From positions 124,001 through 188,000 of the forward strand of contig JANJUX010000016.1 of the NCBI GenBank assembly GCA_024710355.1: 64,000 bases of DNA, read 5' to 3'. Shown in pieces: positions 43,104 through 51,362 of this stretch. The position numbers and the translations under genes are program-made. The first letter of the stretch is position 1; every line of letters begins with the position of its first letter. Source of the DNA: Candidatus Rifleibacteriota bacterium. Its GTDB lineage: Bacteria; Muiribacteriota; Ozemobacteria; Ozemobacterales; Ozemobacteraceae. The notes under the pieces are model-generated. The model was given only the letters and a program-made list of their open reading frames with translations, was not told the origin of the DNA and ran no database searches.

Positions 43104-46100
43104 ATATACCTCAACATCAACATGGTGCAATCATCCTGGGCCTTTTCGACCCTTTTTTCAATAGTGACGAAAACCTGCTCGATATGAGCCCTTAAACTAC
43201 CACGGGCGCTTTCTGCGACCAGCTTTGCCAGGTCCTGAAAACCGATCTGCCGGCCGTCACGGCTGACACTTTCCACAAAGCCGTCAGTGAAAAGAATCAG
43301 TCTGTCGCCCGGAAAAAGCCTTATTTTAACCGGTTTAAAAACCCTACGGCGGTCAAAACCTGGTGGAAGTCCGCAGATTTCACTGAGCAACTCAGCCCGG
43401 TCGGCACCAGCACGCAAAAGCATCGGAAAAGGATGCCCGGCATTTATAAGCTCCGCTTCGCCGGTTTCTGCATCGACAACCGCACAGAGAGCGGTCATAA
43501 AATCTTTGCTGCCCTGGGTTCGCAGGCTGCAGAAAACTGAATTGAATCTTTCCATAAGCCCCGGCCCCGTAACTGCCCCCTGACCTTCTTCAAACAGCAT
43601 GACCGCCCGCGCCATTGCCATGCTCAGTGCTGCCGGAATGCCATGCCCGGTAGCGTCACCGATAAAGGCCAGAACCTTTTTGCCTTCGGTCTTTGAGAAA
43701 TAGAAAAAATCGCCACCAAGCTCTGTCATAGTACGCGAAAACGCTGCCGCCTCGATTCGGTCGCACGAAAGAAATGGCTCTGATACGAGGCTTTCCTGAA
43801 CAACTCCCGCAACCGCCAGTTCCTGAAGGTTTTCAAGGGAGTGATTGAATGCGGCAACCAGACGGCCCAGTTCGTTGTTGCTTATCTGTGGCAATCTGGC
43901 GTTAAAATCACGCCTGCCGATCGCCTCGATGCCCTCACGTATTGCCGAAAGTGGTCTGAATATCCACTTCTGCAGCAGAAAAACCCCGGCAACCGCAATA
44001 ATCAGAAGTAGTGTCGCAAACAGAGATGCTTTAAACATTATTATTTCTGCATGCGCCTTGACGGTTTCGGCAGGAATCATTGCAGCAAGAATCAGGCGGT
44101 TGAGATTCTTTCCGGGCATTGCCACAACGACAAAATTGCGATTGTTCAGCCTGACCTGACCAGCCTGAACCGTCTGACGATTAATCGAAACCTTCATGAG
44201 CCTGAGAAGGTTTTCATCGGCCCCCGGCGGCGCCAGAACAAACCTTCCGTCGCTGCGAGCAAGAACGGCAAAACTGACATCAGCGCCCTTATCCAGAGCA
44301 GCGATCTTCTCCCGGGCATACCTGTGATGCAGCCTGCCAAACTCCCAGATAAGAACCCCAATCATCGATTCTTCCATTTTTCTTCCGTCAGGCAGCATCA
44401 GGCGATAATAAGCGCCCACTTCAAAATCGCCAACCCCGAGATAGGTAATCTTGTTCTGCTTGATGTGCAGGTCCTGTGCCAGGTGAAAAGCCAGCGGCGA
44501 AAATTTTTCGCGTGCACCGCTGATATGCTTGCCGGTAATGATCTTCAGTGCTTCAACACAGGCGCTCTTCATCACGCCGCGACTGCGCGAAACCTTCTGG
44601 CTTATGTTCTGCAGGTAATCTCTGGAACTGAGATCTATCAGAAGAATTTCATCATGCCAGACTTTCTGGCGCAAGTCGTCATTGAAGCGTACAAGCGCAG
44701 CATGGTCTTCCAGCATTTCTGGCCTTTTCATTATGGTCGAAGAAAGATACGCCGTTGTTTTGTCTGCAATCTGTCGCAAAAACCACTGATAGTCCGCATC
44801 TACTTTTTCAATTGCATGCTGCAGCTGACTTTTCAGGTCGTTGAGAATTTCTGCCTCACTGTGAGCGACATATTGCATGGTCAGCGAACTGATCGCCAGA
44901 AGAGGCATAAAAACTGCATACACAAAAAATACCGACACCTTCAATTTTACGGTAAGCGAAATGGGGTGCCGCAACTGGTAGACAAGTATTATAAAACCTG
45001 CGATCAGAATGATCTTTGCAAGAAATGCCAGAGAAACATTGCGCATTTCAGCCGCATCGGCGGATCTGCCGCCAGCCCAGAAACAGAACCCACGCCACCG
45101 GTTGTTCAGAAAACGACACGCAATGGCAGATTCCGCTTTTTCCGGGGCATAAAACCCTAGCTCTTCGTGCCTTGCCAGAGCCATAACAACTTCGGCCGCC
45201 TTCTTTTCAGACAAGGCCGGCACCAGATCGTCGTTTTCCGGCGGGTAAGGCGCAAAGCCGGTTATCGTATCAGGATCAGTGCGGTTCAGGGCCTTGACTG
45301 CCCACTGCAGACCATCTTTACCCCTGATAAAAGACCGACTGATAAAGCATAGCAGCCTGAAATCGCTGCCAGAGCCATACCAGAGATGAAACCTCTCTTC
45401 ACCAGCCGAAACGAGTATGCTCCTTCCGGATCTCTGCGGCCGAAAAGGAATCAGCAGATCTTCAGGGCGCAGCAGGGTGCCGAGAAGAGGCTTTAAACGC
45501 TTCAACCGGGTTTCGAGATCAAGAATCGCCTCATGCCCCAAACCCTCGATCGACGCTTTTTCAAGCTCGGCCGTCAATTGAAATGCCTGCCTGAAAAGGT
45601 AATTGAAACCGCTCAGGTCAGAATGCTTTTCGAGTGGCAGGCCGTTGGCATCGGCTATAACAAAAGAGAAAGCACCGGGAAACATTGCCTTCAGCCTGGC
45701 GAGTTTTGGTCTGACACTGGCAAAGGTCTGCAGCCCTCCCGCAGGGGTTTTGCAGAGGCCCGACAGCAGAAAATGCGCAAACTGTTCGTTCTGAACAAAA
45801 AATTCGAGGCGGTCGAGCCGCTCTTCGAGGCGGCTGCTCAGCTTCTCGTGACGGTCTGCAACCATCCGGTCCAGAACGGCATCCATGCCCTTGTGAATAA
45901 TCAGCCCCGGAACGACGATGAAGCACAAAACAGCGGCCAGAGCATTAAAAACCGGAAAATTGCGCGAAAAAATCCGCCGGATAAAGGCCCTTAACCTGTC
46001 ACCGCGACTTCCGGAATTTTTTTCGGCTTTTTCATTCTTTTCGGCTGACAAAAACAGAATCTCCAGCACCAGGACAGATTTTTTCGGGCTGAAAGCAAAA

Positions 46101-46123
46101 ACGGCAGAAAACAGCTTTGCCAT
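43100..46123 (-). CDS. large membrane sensor with HAMP and PP2C (SpoIIE-type) phosphatase, paralog of the next gene
   Basis: 1007 aa. TM segments near 58-76, around 375-420, and near 705-725. Two presumed sensor regions lie between them. HAMP (FRPLSAIREGIEAIGRRD) connects to a SpoIIE-type PP2C domain with TELGGDFFYFS, FIGDATGHGIPAALS, FTDGFVESV and QDDCTMLML. The N-terminus is uncertain: the ATG at 46123 has only a close-set AGGGTGG, and the first 50 residues look atypical, so an internal TTG or GTG may be used. It overlaps the second phosphatase by 4 bp, so both are made from one mRNA. Two such sensors in tandem suggest parallel inputs to one switch. Confidence 0.84.
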   Translation of the reverse strand: MAKLFSAVFAFSPKKSVLVLEILFLSAEKNEKAEKNSGSRGDRLRAFIRRIFSRNFPVFNALAAVLCFIVVPGLIIHKGMDAVLDRMVADRHEKLSSRLEERLDRLEFFVQNEQFAHFLLSGLCKTPAGGLQTFASVRPKLARLKAMFPGAFSFVIADANGLPLEKHSDLSGFNYLFRQAFQLTAELEKASIEGLGHEAILDLETRLKRLKPLLGTLLRPEDLLIPFRPQRSGRSILVSAGEERFHLWYGSGSDFRLLCFISRSFIRGKDGLQWAVKALNRTDPDTITGFAPYPPENDDLVPALSEKKAAEVVMALARHEELGFYAPEKAESAIACRFLNNRWRGFCFWAGGRSADAAEMRNVSLAFLAKIILIAGFIILVYQLRHPISLTVKLKVSVFFVYAVFMPLLAISSLTMQYVAHSEAEILNDLKSQLQHAIEKVDADYQWFLRQIADKTTAYLSSTIMKRPEMLEDHAALVRFNDDLRQKVWHDEILLIDLSSRDYLQNISQKVSRSRGVMKSACVEALKIITGKHISGAREKFSPLAFHLAQDLHIKQNKITYLGVGDFEVGAYYRLMLPDGRKMEESMIGVLIWEFGRLHHRYAREKIAALDKGADVSFAVLARSDGRFVLAPPGADENLLRLMKVSINRQTVQAGQVRLNNRNFVVVAMPGKNLNRLILAAMIPAETVKAHAEIIMFKASLFATLLLIIAVAGVFLLQKWIFRPLSAIREGIEAIGRRDFNARLPQISNNELGRLVAAFNHSLENLQELAVAGVVQESLVSEPFLSCDRIEAAAFSRTMTELGGDFFYFSKTEGKKVLAFIGDATGHGIPAALSMAMARAVMLFEEGQGAVTGPGLMERFNSVFCSLRTQGSKDFMTALCAVVDAETGEAELINAGHPFPMLLRAGADRAELLSEICGLPPGFDRRRVFKPVKIRLFPGDRLILFTDGFVESVSRDGRQIGFQDLAKLVAESARGSLRAHIEQVFVTIEKRVEKAQDDCTMLMLRYM

Positions 46124-46127
46124 CCAC

Positions 46128-46150
46128 CCTGATATTGTAATAGAATCAGG
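46128..46150. promoter_or_regulatory. inverted repeat between the phosphatase and dehydrogenase genes
   Basis: CCTGAT (46128-46133) and ATCAGG (46145-46150) flank an 11-bp AT-rich spacer in the short divergent gap. The size and spacing suit an operator for a dimeric regulator controlling one or both genes. Confidence 0.25.
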
Positions 46151-46195
46151 TAAAATTTAAAAGCGGTACAAACACCGCAGATCCGCGAGGTAAAC

Positions 46196-47182
46196 ATGCC
46201 AAAACCCAGAGTTTTTGTAACCCGTGAAATACCAGATGCCGGGCTGCAGCTTCTCAGCCGCAAATTCGACGTTGAAGTCTGGAAAGAATACGCACCGCCA
46301 CCGCGTGAAGTCACACGCGAAAAATTAAAATCGGCCGATGCCATGATCTCTCTGCTGTCCGATAAAATCGACGCCGAAATGCTCGCGGCCGCCCCAAACC
46401 TCAAGATCATCGCCCAGTATGCCGTCGGCTATGACAACATCGATGTCAAAACCGCCACCAGCAGAAAAATCTGCGTCACCAATACCCCCGACGTGCTCAC
46501 CGACGCCTCGGCCGACTTTGCTTTCGCGATGCTGATGGCCGTCGCCAGGCGCGTCGTCGAAGCCGATCGCTACGTCAGAGAAGGCAAATGGCAGGTCGCC
46601 TGGCACCCGGCCATGCTGCTCGGGCGCGACATTTTCGGCGCCACCATCGGCATCGTGGGAGCCGGCCGCATTGGTCAGGCGGTTGCACGCCGTGCTCGCG
46701 GCTTCAATATGCCGGTTCTTTATTACAGCGGCTCAGCAAAACCAGAATTTGAGGCAGAATGTAAAGCCACCCGCGTTGAACTCGATACGCTGCTGAAAAA
46801 CTCAGACTTCGTCAGCCTGCACGTGCCGCTGAACGATAAAACTCGCCTGCTCATCAACGCCGAGCGACTGGCACTGATGAAAACCTCGGCATACCTCATC
46901 AACAACGCCCGCGGCCCGGTCGTCGACGAAAAGGCACTATATTCTGCCCTCATTTCAGGCCGCCTGGCCGGTGCTGCCCTAGACGTCTTCGCCAACGAAC
47001 CAACCCCGGCCGATAACCCGCTTCTGCAACTGCCGAATGTTGTTGCCGCACCGCATATTTCCAGTGCCAGCTTCGCGACCCGCGAAAAAATGGCCGAAAT
47101 GGTCGCCGAAAACCTCCTCGCTTTCTTTGCCGGCAAAGAACCGCCCGACCTCGTAAACCCCGAAGCGTTCAGTCAAGGCTGA
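46196..47182 (+). CDS. D-isomer-specific 2-hydroxyacid dehydrogenase (glyoxylate/hydroxypyruvate reductase type)
   Basis: 328 aa, the normal size. The NAD(P)-binding Rossmann motif is GIVGAGRIGQAVARRA. The catalytic triad Arg (NNARGPVVDE), Glu (VFANEP) and His (APHISSAS) is complete. The overall pattern is closest to glyoxylate/hydroxypyruvate reductases such as GyaR, with AQYAVGYDNIDV and TNTPDVLTDASADFA. It would reduce glyoxylate or hydroxypyruvate to glycolate or D-glycerate. Cofactor preference was not determined. A glycerate 2-kinase lies 7 kb away and a 2-hydroxyacid dehydrogenase operon at 31 kb. GAGGTAAAC precedes the ATG. Confidence 0.9.
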   Translation: MPKPRVFVTREIPDAGLQLLSRKFDVEVWKEYAPPPREVTREKLKSADAMISLLSDKIDAEMLAAAPNLKIIAQYAVGYDNIDVKTATSRKICVTNTPDVLTDASADFAFAMLMAVARRVVEADRYVREGKWQVAWHPAMLLGRDIFGATIGIVGAGRIGQAVARRARGFNMPVLYYSGSAKPEFEAECKATRVELDTLLKNSDFVSLHVPLNDKTRLLINAERLALMKTSAYLINNARGPVVDEKALYSALISGRLAGAALDVFANEPTPADNPLLQLPNVVAAPHISSASFATREKMAEMVAENLLAFFAGKEPPDLVNPEAFSQG

Positions 47183-47213
47183 AACCACACAGGCAACAGG
47201 CAGATCCGGCCGT

Positions 47214-47945
47214 TCAGGCCCGCTGCATCTTCATGAAAAACAGCAGCGGCATGCCCTCGTAACGGGCGGCTTTGGCGCATTGCCCGATCAGGCGGTCGTC
47301 GACATAATGTTCTTCAATGCGTGAAACACGCAGACCAGAAGCAACGGCGGCATTGAAAACATCCGACAGACTGTGACAAAGGCTCTCTGGCAGGATGTGG
47401 GCGTTGTTTTCGCTGTTTTTGAAGCGGGCGGTAATGCCGAGAAGATGCATGGCCGGGTGCAGGCCGCTTATAAAAATGTCGGCATCGGGCCGGGCAACTT
47501 TGCGAATGCCCCCGAAATAATTCGGTAGATCGCTGATGTGCTCGATCACCAGACTCGAAACCACCAGGTCGAACTGCTCGTCCGGAAACGGAAACGGCTT
47601 GTTGAGATCGGCATTCCGCCAGTTGATATTATGATCCGGGCTTTTTTGCCGGGCCTTGCTCAACATGCCTTCTGAAAAATCAGCACCGGTTATCGTGGCA
47701 CCGGGAAAATGCTGCCGCAGCCAGATAGCCAGTCGGCCGGTACCGCAGCCACAGTCAAAAATATTCTCATACCGCCTTTTCAGCAGCTCAGGAAAAAGGT
47801 GCATCTGTTCCAGCATTATCAAAGCATTCGATTCTTCGTCATAAATTTCTGACCAGAGATCGTAGCCTTCCTGAACTCCCACAACTTTGGGATTCTCGGG
47901 CAGATACGGTGTTTTAAAAGGCACGCGCGGCATGGTTTTTGACAT
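47214..47945 (-). CDS. class I SAM-dependent methyltransferase
   Basis: 243 aa from the ATG at 47945, which follows AAAGGAAAAGCG; the frame is open for 25 codons more but that part looks non-coding. SAM-binding motif I is FDCGCGTGRLAIWL, motif II TGADFSEGMLSKA, then FDLVVSSLVIEH. It resembles BioC/UbiE-like small-molecule methyltransferases, with an N-terminal YDLWSEIYDEESN typical of the group. The substrate is unknown, and no biotin or quinone genes are adjacent. Confidence 0.87.
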   Translation of the reverse strand: MSKTMPRVPFKTPYLPENPKVVGVQEGYDLWSEIYDEESNALIMLEQMHLFPELLKRRYENIFDCGCGTGRLAIWLRQHFPGATITGADFSEGMLSKARQKSPDHNINWRNADLNKPFPFPDEQFDLVVSSLVIEHISDLPNYFGGIRKVARPDADIFISGLHPAMHLLGITARFKNSENNAHILPESLCHSLSDVFNAAVASGLRVSRIEEHYVDDRLIGQCAKAARYEGMPLLFFMKMQRA

Positions 47946-47977
47946 CGCTTTTCCTTTGCAGAACAATTTACCCCGAC

Positions 47978-48006
47978 AATATGCCGCAAAACTCCCGACA
48001 TTGCAA
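47978..48006 (-). promoter_or_regulatory. candidate promoter for the methyltransferase gene
   Basis: On the minus strand TTGCAA (48001-48006) and CATATT (47978-47983) are spaced 17 bp, about 32 bp before the start. Each box matches four of six consensus bases. Confidence 0.3.
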
Positions 48007-48074
48007 CCAGACGCCTGCACAACCCGGCTGATAAGCCGAAGCTGCAGCTTAAAAACAACCAGTTAAAAACGTTG

Positions 48075-48083
48075 TGATATAAT
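48075..48083 (+). promoter_or_regulatory. extended -10 promoter before the exported protein gene
   Basis: TGA-TATAAT (TATAAT at 48078-48083) is a perfect -10 with the TGn extension, 42 bp before the ATG at 48126. No good -35 is visible. GAGAGGTAAACC provides the ribosome site. Confidence 0.45.
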
Positions 48084-48125
48084 CTCAGAATAACCCGGCA
48101 ATACCATAAAAACGAGAGGTAAACC

Positions 48126-49919
48126 ATGAACCGGAATCTCAAAATCGGCCATAAATCCGCATTTTTTGCGCTGCTTGCGCTGTTGCTGCTGCCGGGCCTT
48201 GCCGGCGCCGGTGAACTGCTCGAAAAAGCCCGTAAATTCGACAGCCTGGTCGCGGCAGAACATATGCCCAGAGGTCTGGTCGTCAATCTGCAACCGATAG
48301 AAGACGGGCAACAGCTGCGCTACCGGTCGGCAGGCGATTCGACCATCTGGACCGGTGCCTACATTGCCGCCCAGGGATACCGTTACCGGGTCACCAGCGA
48401 CACCGCCGCCCTCGACAACCTCGAAAAAGCTCTGCGGGCCTTCGTGCAGCTGCACGAAATGGCGGGCAGCACCGGCTTTGTCGGCAGAGCGTTCGGCACT
48501 CGCGAAGAGCTCGGCAACAGCCCCGACATTCAACCCGGCATTGGCAGTTACAGCCAGCTGTTTTTCAAGGCCGACACTTCGCGCGATCAGTACACCGGTA
48601 TTTTTATGGGCTGCGCCCTGGCCTGGCCGCTGATCCGCGATGAACAACTGCGGCGCGACCTGCAGAAAATGATCGGCGCCGCTGCGCATAATCTCAAACA
48701 GAACAACCTGGCCCTGAAAGTGCAGATAAATGGGGTCTCGCCATCAACCTTCGATCTCAACCCGGATTATGCCTATCAGGACCGCATCACTCCCGAAGAG
48801 TGGGCCAAAGTCGACGACTTTCCGGCAAATGTTTTCGCGGCCGCCGTGCCCTACTCCGATAGACTCGCCAGAATCGTCGCGCGTTTTCAGCCGCCGCCAG
48901 TGCGCGGCGGCGAAGCCCTGCGTGCCCTGCTGATGTTCCAGACCGCCTGTAACATTACCCATGACCCTGAACTGACCGCCTTTTTCAACGAAGAGCTGCT
49001 GAACCGCCGCCAGCTGCACGTAACCGCCTCAGAAACCGCACAGCTGCTGTCTGACCTCTATCTCGGCCGTAATCTGCCGGTCGTCGAAAATCGCATCAAC
49101 GGACTCTTCAAAGCAATCGGCAAAGTATTCGTCAACATTCTTGCGATGCGCGCCGGAATCCCCGACTCTCTAGCCCTGTGGGCCGAACCGGTGACGATAC
49201 TGCCGGTCGTCTGCATCTCGCAGACAGCCACCGACAAAATTCTGAACATTCTTGATTTTTTCAGACAACCAGAGGCATTTGCGGTATTCAATCTGCTGGC
49301 CGAAAAACTCGATGACTATGCCGCCAGTCTCAAAATGTTCAAGGCTGAGCGCGCCGCCAGAAAGCTGCAGAAGAAAGCACGGGAAATACGGGGTTTTGCC
49401 ACTTCGAATATCGATGAATTTTCAGATACCATGCGCTCGTATGTCGGCTGCAATCTTGGCTTTTTTGCTCTGCTCGGCATTCTCGACCAGCCTGCCGACC
49501 CGCGCCTGCGGCAGACGGCACTGGCGATTCTGCCCCGCTCATTTGAGCCGATCGCCGACGAGGCAAACAGTATGTACACCTTTATCACCGCGGCATTCAA
49601 CAGGCACAGCGTCGATGACCGGCTGCTCAAGGCCGCGCGCCAGACTCTGCAGCTCTACCCTGAAGATCAGCTTAGCCGACGCTTCGATCACAGCCAGACC
49701 ATGCGTCATTCGCTCTGGCCCGACCGCTTTGGCCGCTATGGTCGCCAGAGTATCGAGCTGATACCCATCAACCAAAGGGCTCCGCACATTTTTATCTGGC
49801 AGGAACCGCCACGCATGCTGGTCACCGGCAGTGACGACCGGACAAGAATTGCCCCGGTCGGTTATCTGCTCGCCTACTGGTTTGGCCGCTGCCATGGCCT
49901 GTTGACCGAAGCCGACTGA
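48126..49919 (+). CDS. exported protein of unknown function, helical-barrel-like
   Basis: 597 aa with a signal peptide (MNRNLKIGHKSAFF, then ALLALLLLPGLAGAG). The mature protein is largely helical. Motifs such as STIWTGAYIAAQGYRYRV, KALRAFVQLHEM and DQYTGIFMGCALAWPLI resemble the repeated helix pairs of six-hairpin (alpha/alpha)6-barrel enzymes that act on sugars or polymers, but I cannot assign a family or find definite catalytic residues. The C-terminal part includes HSLWPDRFGRYG and IFIWQEPPR. It stands alone after the methyltransferase gene, on the opposite strand, with its own promoter. Confidence 0.7.
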   Translation: MNRNLKIGHKSAFFALLALLLLPGLAGAGELLEKARKFDSLVAAEHMPRGLVVNLQPIEDGQQLRYRSAGDSTIWTGAYIAAQGYRYRVTSDTAALDNLEKALRAFVQLHEMAGSTGFVGRAFGTREELGNSPDIQPGIGSYSQLFFKADTSRDQYTGIFMGCALAWPLIRDEQLRRDLQKMIGAAAHNLKQNNLALKVQINGVSPSTFDLNPDYAYQDRITPEEWAKVDDFPANVFAAAVPYSDRLARIVARFQPPPVRGGEALRALLMFQTACNITHDPELTAFFNEELLNRRQLHVTASETAQLLSDLYLGRNLPVVENRINGLFKAIGKVFVNILAMRAGIPDSLALWAEPVTILPVVCISQTATDKILNILDFFRQPEAFAVFNLLAEKLDDYAASLKMFKAERAARKLQKKAREIRGFATSNIDEFSDTMRSYVGCNLGFFALLGILDQPADPRLRQTALAILPRSFEPIADEANSMYTFITAAFNRHSVDDRLLKAARQTLQLYPEDQLSRRFDHSQTMRHSLWPDRFGRYGRQSIELIPINQRAPHIFIWQEPPRMLVTGSDDRTRIAPVGYLLAYWFGRCHGLLTEAD

Positions 49920-49969
49920 AAACAGCTATCCAACACGCCAGTCCACTGTCACACAAGAATTACAGGGGT

Positions 49970-50095
49970 CTTCGTCATTCACGCGGCGCCTGCACTCGCG
50001 AAGGCAGGTGGCGGAAATCTTGCGTGTATTGGCTTAGATCCCCGCTTCCGCGGGGATGACGTGAAAATTCAACGATTTCACGTCATTCGCGCAGC
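49970..50095. repeat. cluster of palindromes bounded by GTCATTC/CACGTCATTCGCG ends (REP/MITE-like)
   Basis: In the 232-bp gap: an imperfect stem around CCTGC/GCAGG (near 49990-50010); a perfect 8-bp hairpin ATCCCCGC-TTCC-GCGGGGAT (50038-50057); and a perfect 9-bp hairpin GACGTGAAA/TTTCACGTC (50058-50066 and 50076-50084). CGTCATTC-type strings occur at both ends. This resembles dispersed palindromic elements of the GTCATTCCCGCG kind. No transposase is present. Confidence 0.65.
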
Positions 50096-50151
50096 CATAT
50101 ACAGAATCAATCCGGGCGCAGAGAAACGTCACAGACCGCACAAAACCCTTT

Positions 50152-51291
50152 TTATTCAGGAAAAACCCTGAGCCGGTCACGAACCTTCAGCAGCAGGCCG
50201 TTCTTTTCGACCACTTCACCCCAGTTTTTGCAGTCAGCCGGCGGCAGATAACAGAATTTCTCTTTATCATATCGGCCGGCAATGCCGGTAATTGCCTGCA
50301 TCGAGCTGGTTGCCGCCGCCTTTACCCCATCGTCGGTGCTGCGGCTGCCGCCGTAATAATCGTTGCCCGGCCATGAAACGTGATCCCAGGCGACCACGCT
50401 GAAAAATTCACAATCAGCAAAACCGTCGCCGGCTTCACCATAATCAGCCGGCCGACAAAGCTGCGGCCGGGTTTTTCCGGTGTTCAGAAACGGGCGTATC
50501 AGCAGAGTCACGCCGTTAATCTCATGCCGGGCATTGCTGCATTCTTTATAGGGGCCGTAATAAACTGCCATGATGTTCGCAAACGAGCGGCCATGCTGGT
50601 GCAGAAAGCGAAAAAGCACCTTCTCGAGTTGCGCGCCAAGGCTGTCCCTGAACGGGCCGGCGAACATGCCGCAGCCAACTCCGGGCACCGTGATCAGCGC
50701 TTTGCGACCATTGCCAGCGGCCACCCGGTCGGCATAACAAAAAACAGGCAGAAGCCGTTTCTCATAAAAACGGTAGAAAGCTTCCGGCTCGATACGGCCG
50801 TTTTCGACCACTGCATCCCAGTCGGCGGGCGGCATCTTCTCAGAATCGGTATCAAGAAGCGCACCCGGCAGAAAAAGCAGAGTGCCCGCAAATGGCTCGG
50901 CATGAACATTCGGGTTCTGATGCAGACCGTCATCGTAAATCGTCACCGGAACCGCAGCACTGATGAACCCGAGAAGCGCAAGCTCTTCCATTGTCCAGTC
51001 GCTGCCGTCACCTCTGATCTGACTTTCAGCGAAAATCATCGGTTTCTTTGTCTGAACCAGCTTTTCGATGAACTCATCGGTTGTCAGCGTCGTCAGATCA
51101 GCCTGTTCAAGCTTATTTGCCAGAAAGACGCCCGGCTTTTTACCGTTTTTCAGTGTTTCAAGATACTGCCCCGCCCGGGTAAAAACATCGCGATGCAGCA
51201 AAAAAGTGTAACTCCCCATTTCCCCTCCTTCGGCGGCCTGATGCAGAAAACAGCACAACAGAACAAGAAACCCCAGAATTGTTTTCTGCAC
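50152..51291 (-). CDS. macrodomain-like protein, possibly exported
   Basis: 379 aa if the GTG at 51291 is used; an in-frame stop lies two codons upstream of it. That version starts with a signal-like leader (KTILGFLVLLCCFLHQAA). An ATG 24 codons later (51219) has the far stronger ribosome site GAAGGAGGGGAA and would make a 355-aa protein without the leader. The C-terminal half has ALITVPGVGCGMFAGPF, similar to the glycine-rich loop of macrodomain-like proteins (DUF4804 type), followed by MAVYYGPYKEC. Family knowledge: macrodomains bind or hydrolyse ADP-ribose derivatives. The identity rests on this motif only. The minus-strand SbcC gene ends 71 bp upstream. Confidence 0.6.
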   Translation of the reverse strand: MQKTILGFLVLLCCFLHQAAEGGEMGSYTFLLHRDVFTRAGQYLETLKNGKKPGVFLANKLEQADLTTLTTDEFIEKLVQTKKPMIFAESQIRGDGSDWTMEELALLGFISAAVPVTIYDDGLHQNPNVHAEPFAGTLLFLPGALLDTDSEKMPPADWDAVVENGRIEPEAFYRFYEKRLLPVFCYADRVAAGNGRKALITVPGVGCGMFAGPFRDSLGAQLEKVLFRFLHQHGRSFANIMAVYYGPYKECSNARHEINGVTLLIRPFLNTGKTRPQLCRPADYGEAGDGFADCEFFSVVAWDHVSWPGNDYYGGSRSTDDGVKAAATSSMQAITGIAGRYDKEKFCYLPPADCKNWGEVVEKNGLLLKVRDRLRVFPE

Positions 51292-51362
51292 CGCTCAATA
51301 TCGCTCTCTTAAATGACTTTTCTGCATTATACGCTCTGCCGCAAAAAATTTCATACTGTTTT

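Noticed and set aside
44051..45160. 369-codon plus-strand open frame
   Set aside because: Shadow of the large PP2C phosphatase gene on the other strand; the translation is Arg/His/Gln-rich with no recognisable domain.
50380..51312. 310-codon plus-strand open frame
   Set aside because: Opposite strand of the macrodomain-like gene; no ribosome site or recognisable motif.
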